NCBI GenBank assembly: GCA_965215035.1
Contig: OZ244040.1
Location: 2,046,001 to 2,110,000, forward strand
Source: Azophilus sp965215035
Lineage (GTDB): Bacteria > Pseudomonadota > Gammaproteobacteria > Pseudomonadales > Azotimanducaceae
DNA length: 64,000 nt
Direction of reading: 5' to 3'
Of this stretch, positions 61,066-64,000 are shown one piece after another; within the stretch, counting starts at the first letter, position 1; each line of letters begins with the position of its first letter. Under the pieces are notes generated by a model. It made no database searches. It had not been told where the DNA came from and saw only the letters and a list, made by a program, of their open reading frames with translations. Both the position numbers and the translations under genes were made by a program.

Positions 61066-61686
61066 ATGATCGACATCGTGCAATCCGGCGGCTGGCTCAT
61101 GTTGCCAATTCTGCTTTGCAGCCTGGTCGCCGTGGCGATTGTGCTTGAGCGCGCTTGGACGCTGCGGCGGTCCAGTGTGCTACCCGGGGCACTGCTCGGC
61201 CAGGGTCTGCTGCGGCTGCACAGTGACGGGACCGACCGGTTGCGCGTGGATGAACTGCGCCGCCGCGGCCCCCTCGGGCAGGTGCTCGCGGCCGGTATCG
61301 CCCACGCCGACCGTGGCCGGGAACTGATGAAGGAGGCGATGCAGGAGGCGGTGGTGCAGGCCAACCACGATCTGCAACGCTACCTGACCTCGCTTGGAAT
61401 CATCGCTTCGGTGACACCGCTCTTAGGCCTGCTCGGCACCGTGGTGGGGATGATCGAGGTGTTCACGGCGTTGATGCTCCAAGGGGCCGGCAATGCGAAG
61501 GCCCTGGCGGGCGGCATTGCCGAGGCCCTGATCACCACCGCCGCCGGGTTGTCCGTCGCCATCCCGGCGCTGATGTGCCACCGTTATTTCCTAAGGCGGG
61601 TGGACGATCTGGTACTCGACATAGAGCGGGAAGCCGCCCGTCTTGCCGAAACCATGCATGGCAATACCACCCGTGCGCACACTTAA
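61066..61686 (+). CDS. exbB: ExbB/TolQ-type proton-channel protein
   Basis: 206 residues from ATG 61066. First helix LMLPILLCSLVAVAIVLERA, then the paired helices YLTSLGIIASVTPLLGLLGT (the GLLGTV motif) and ALAGGIAEALITTAAGLSVA. Its neighbour is ExbD and then MsbA, the usual comEC-exbB-exbD-msbA order of this class. It differs from the MotA-like protein of the vWA cluster by length and lacks its extra helix. It forms the channel that energises TonB-type transport or outer-membrane work. No clear ribosome site at this ATG. Confidence 0.9.
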   Translation: MIDIVQSGGWLMLPILLCSLVAVAIVLERAWTLRRSSVLPGALLGQGLLRLHSDGTDRLRVDELRRRGPLGQVLAAGIAHADRGRELMKEAMQEAVVQANHDLQRYLTSLGIIASVTPLLGLLGTVVGMIEVFTALMLQGAGNAKALAGGIAEALITTAAGLSVAIPALMCHRYFLRRVDDLVLDIEREAARLAETMHGNTTRAHT

Positions 61687-61755
61687 GGGGAGTGAGCGGC
61701 GCTTCCCCGGGCTGGCGCACGGGGTGCCTGGGGGCCGGTCATGGGGGGTGGGCCG

Positions 61756-62247
61756 ATGATCCGGCGCAAGGCGCTCGCGGAGGCCACCGTCGAGTTGACG
61801 CCCCTGATCGATGTTGTCTTTCTGCTGCTCATCTTCTTCATGGTCTCCACCTCCTTCATTCGGGAAACCCAACTTGGTGTCGAACTTGCCAGCGCATCCG
61901 GTGGGCCGGTGCATGCCGGCGCGGTGGAAATCACCGTGTACCGGGAAGGGCGCTACCTGGTGAACGGGCAGCCCGTGGCCGGCGATTCCCTGGCGGCGCT
62001 AACGGCGGCGCTGGCCGCGGCCATGCGGGATGCGCCCGGCCGGGAGGAACTGCCGTTGCTGATCGCCGCGGATGCCCAGAGCACCCACCAGTCGGTGGTT
62101 CGGGCCCTGGAGGCGGCGGGTGCCGCGGGATTGACCCGCATCAGCATGGTGACGCGGCAGCCCGACGATGCACCGGCGGCAACCATCGGTGTGGCGTCGC
62201 CCGACGCGGTACCGGGCGCGGACGGGGGCGGGCCCGGTGCGGGCTGA
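61756..62247 (+). CDS. exbD: ExbD/TolR-type protein
   Basis: 163 residues from ATG 61756 (an ATG at 61741 would add five). ATVELTPLIDVVFLLLIFFM has the membrane Asp of the family (TPLIDV). The periplasmic part, about residues 40-140, is the TolR fold, with VEITVYREGRYLVNGQPVAG and RISMVTRQ. The C-terminus is Gly/Ala-rich. Partner of the ExbB protein before it. The same DVV-type motif is echoed in the vWA proteins at 3.0-5.1 kb. The last 11 bases overlap msbA. Confidence 0.92.
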   Translation: MIRRKALAEATVELTPLIDVVFLLLIFFMVSTSFIRETQLGVELASASGGPVHAGAVEITVYREGRYLVNGQPVAGDSLAALTAALAAAMRDAPGREELPLLIAADAQSTHQSVVRALEAAGAAGLTRISMVTRQPDDAPAATIGVASPDAVPGADGGGPGAG

Positions 62248-64000
62248 CGGCTGGTCCACCTACCGGCGGCTGCTCGGCTACGTGTGGCCGTATTCGGTGG
62301 CCTTCGGGGGTTCCGTCGTCGCCTTTCTCATCGGCAGTGCCGCCGAAGCCGCGTTCGTGAAGCTGTTCGAACGTCTTATGGATAACTGGGACGAGGGCCT
62401 TGCCGACGCGGCTTTGTTCATTCCCCTGGCCATGCTCGGCGCGGTGTTGATCCGGGGCTGCGGCCAACTCGTCGGCGAAATGCTCTTAAGCCGCATTTCC
62501 TTTTCCGTCGTGCACAATCTGCGCGTTGCGCTTTTCGAGCAATTGCTGCATATGCCCAGCGCATTCTTCGACGCCAGCGCCCAGGGCCACCTGGTGTCTA
62601 GAATCACCTACAACGTTGCCCAATTGCGGGACGCCGGCACGGTGGCGCTGCGCTCGATCATTCAGGATGGCATCAAGGTGCTGGTTTTCCTGGGCTGCAT
62701 GTTCTACCTGAGCTGGCAGCTCACGCTGATCTTCATGGCGGCGGTACCCGTCGTGGCGGTGGTGGTGCTGGCGGCCAGCCGCCGCTTCCGGCGCATCGCG
62801 CAGCGTATCCAGGGCTCCATGCGCGACGTCACCCAGGTGACCGGCGAGCTGATCTCGGGCTATCGGGTCGTGCGCATATTCGGCGGGGAGCAGTACGAGC
62901 GTGCGCGGTTCGCCCGGGCAAGCCAGGCCAACCGCCGCCAAAACCTGAAGATGGTGACGACCAAGGTGGCCAGCACCCATGTCGTCCAGTTGCTGGTGGT
63001 GGCGGCGGTGGCGGTGCTGATCACGCTGCTGGCGCGCCCGGAGATCGCCCAGGGCCTTTCCGTCGGCAACTTCACCGGCTTCCTCATGTTCGCCGGTTTG
63101 CTGGTGCGGCCGGTGCGCCTGCTCACCGAAGTCAATGTGCGCCTGCAGCGCGGGCTGGCCGCCGCGGAGGATGTGTTCGATCAACTCGATGCGCAAGTCG
63201 AGGCCGACAGCGGCACGCATAGCGTCGACCGGGTACGGGGGCGCATTGAGTTCCGCGGCGTGCACTTCGCCTACGAAGGGGGTGCCGGGGATGTACTGCA
63301 CGACATCGACTTGACCATCGAACCCGGGCAGACCCTGGCCCTGGTGGGTAAATCCGGCAGCGGCAAGTCGACCCTGGCCAGCCTGATTCCGCGGTTCTAC
63401 GACGCGCGCCGGGGCGAGGTGTGCATCGATGGAACGCCGGTGCAGGCCTACGCCAAGGACAATCTACGCAGCCACATTGCCCTGGTGTCGCAACAGGTGA
63501 CGCTGTTCAACGATACCCTGGCCGCCAATATCGCCTATGGATCCCTGGCCCATGCGGATGCCGACGCCATCGACGAGGCGGTGCGGCGGGCGCACGCGGA
63601 TGTATTCGTGGAACGGCTGCCCGAGGGTATGAACACCGAGGTTGGCGACGATGGGGTGCTGCTTTCCGGCGGCCAGCGGCAGCGGGTGGCCATTGCCCGG
63701 GCGTTGTTGAAAGACGCGCCCATCCTCATTCTCGACGAGGCGACATCGGCGCTCGACAGCGAATCGGAACGCCATATACAGGCGGCGCTCGATGAGGTGA
63801 TGCGCGGCCGCACCACCTTGGTCATCGCGCACCGCCTGTCCACGGTGGAGAATGCGGACACCATCGTGGTGCTGGATGCGGGCCGCATCGTCGAAACCGG
63901 CACCCACGAGTCGTTGCTGGCGTCCGGTGCCGCCTACGCCAGCTTGCACGACGCGCGGTTTGGCGACAGCGAACCCGTGGCGGGCCGAGGTGACGGAGGT
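62237..64000 (+). CDS. msbA: MsbA lipid A flippase, ABC transporter, 3' end cut
   Basis: 588 codons from a GTG at 62237, to the window edge; E. coli MsbA has 582 residues, so nearly all is here. Six membrane helices (for example SIIQDGIKVLVFLGCMFYLS), then the ATPase: Walker A GKSGSGKST, signature LLSGGQRQR, Walker B ILILDEATSALD and H-loop IAHRLSTV. It flips lipid A-core to the periplasmic face. The overlap with exbD points to coupled translation. Confidence 0.95.
   Translation, partial: MRADGWSTYRRLLGYVWPYSVAFGGSVVAFLIGSAAEAAFVKLFERLMDNWDEGLADAALFIPLAMLGAVLIRGCGQLVGEMLLSRISFSVVHNLRVALFEQLLHMPSAFFDASAQGHLVSRITYNVAQLRDAGTVALRSIIQDGIKVLVFLGCMFYLSWQLTLIFMAAVPVVAVVVLAASRRFRRIAQRIQGSMRDVTQVTGELISGYRVVRIFGGEQYERARFARASQANRRQNLKMVTTKVASTHVVQLLVVAAVAVLITLLARPEIAQGLSVGNFTGFLMFAGLLVRPVRLLTEVNVRLQRGLAAAEDVFDQLDAQVEADSGTHSVDRVRGRIEFRGVHFAYEGGAGDVLHDIDLTIEPGQTLALVGKSGSGKSTLASLIPRFYDARRGEVCIDGTPVQAYAKDNLRSHIALVSQQVTLFNDTLAANIAYGSLAHADADAIDEAVRRAHADVFVERLPEGMNTEVGDDGVLLSGGQRQRVAIARALLKDAPILILDEATSALDSESERHIQAALDEVMRGRTTLVIAHRLSTVENADTIVVLDAGRIVETGTHESLLASGAAYASLHDARFGDSEPVAGRGDGG

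Overview
The window is high-GC, densely coded bacterial DNA. Its housekeeping block is typical of Gammaproteobacteria: LolCDE, a DUF2062 protein, ComEC, ExbB/ExbD and MsbA in order, plus AlaA-type aminotransferase, MsrB, GalU and ClpB. The catabolic genes (two acyl-CoA dehydrogenases, a thiolase-like protein, MaoC hydratases, PaaA/B/C/D-like proteins, a fused indolepyruvate oxidoreductase, a TonB receptor) suggest an aerobic heterotroph that degrades CoA-activated aromatic, branched or sterol-like carbon. The species cannot be read from the sequence.

Layout. 1-2974: a cut CocE-type hydrolase, a glutathione-transferase-like protein, then gene remains (internally deleted haloalkane dehalogenase, aldehyde dehydrogenase fragment, DJ-1/PfpI fragment). 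2988-17516 (minus strand): an unusual envelope gene set. In transcription order it has a TPR/TonB-C protein, a Gly/Pro/Ser-rich probable lipoprotein, a second probable lipoprotein, a membrane-anchored TPR protein and a five-PEGA protein ending in a formylglycine-generating-enzyme fold. After an interruption (TetR remnant, FAD oxidoreductase, duplicated small ORFs) come a MotA/TolQ/ExbB channel protein, a degenerate Hsp70-like protein and two von Willebrand A proteins anchored by a TolR/ExbD-like segment. I propose this as an undescribed ion-driven envelope machine; it is the main find.

17.6-25.8 kb: IS debris, TusA-like, gamma-glutamylcyclotransferase-like, alaA, msrB, a MITE-like element, a split membrane/spermidine-synthase-like pair, an AraC-type regulator and an alpha-methylacyl-CoA racemase. 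25.8-37.6 kb: fused 2-ketoacid (indolepyruvate) ferredoxin oxidoreductase with a RidA protein, a YkvI-like membrane protein, a secreted esterase, a TonB receptor, an FMN 2-hydroxyacid oxidase and a secreted amidohydrolase.

37.8-49.0 kb: CoA-thioester catabolism. An acyl-CoA dehydrogenase, thiolase/aldolase-like protein, DUF35 protein and two MaoC proteins run one way. A molybdopterin reductase, an isovaleryl-CoA-dehydrogenase-like protein and a MaoC hydratase run the other. A phenylacetyl-CoA-epoxidase-like operon follows in which PaaD is split into two genes, with a 2Fe-2S ferredoxin nearby. 49.4-64 kb: ApbE, LolCDE, DUF2062, ComEC, ClpB, GalU, ExbB, ExbD and MsbA (cut by the window end).

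Short repeats recur: IS-end fragments, a 43-bp repeat in three places, a double-hairpin element in two places, and in-frame minisatellites inside lolC, comEC and the spermidine-synthase-like gene.
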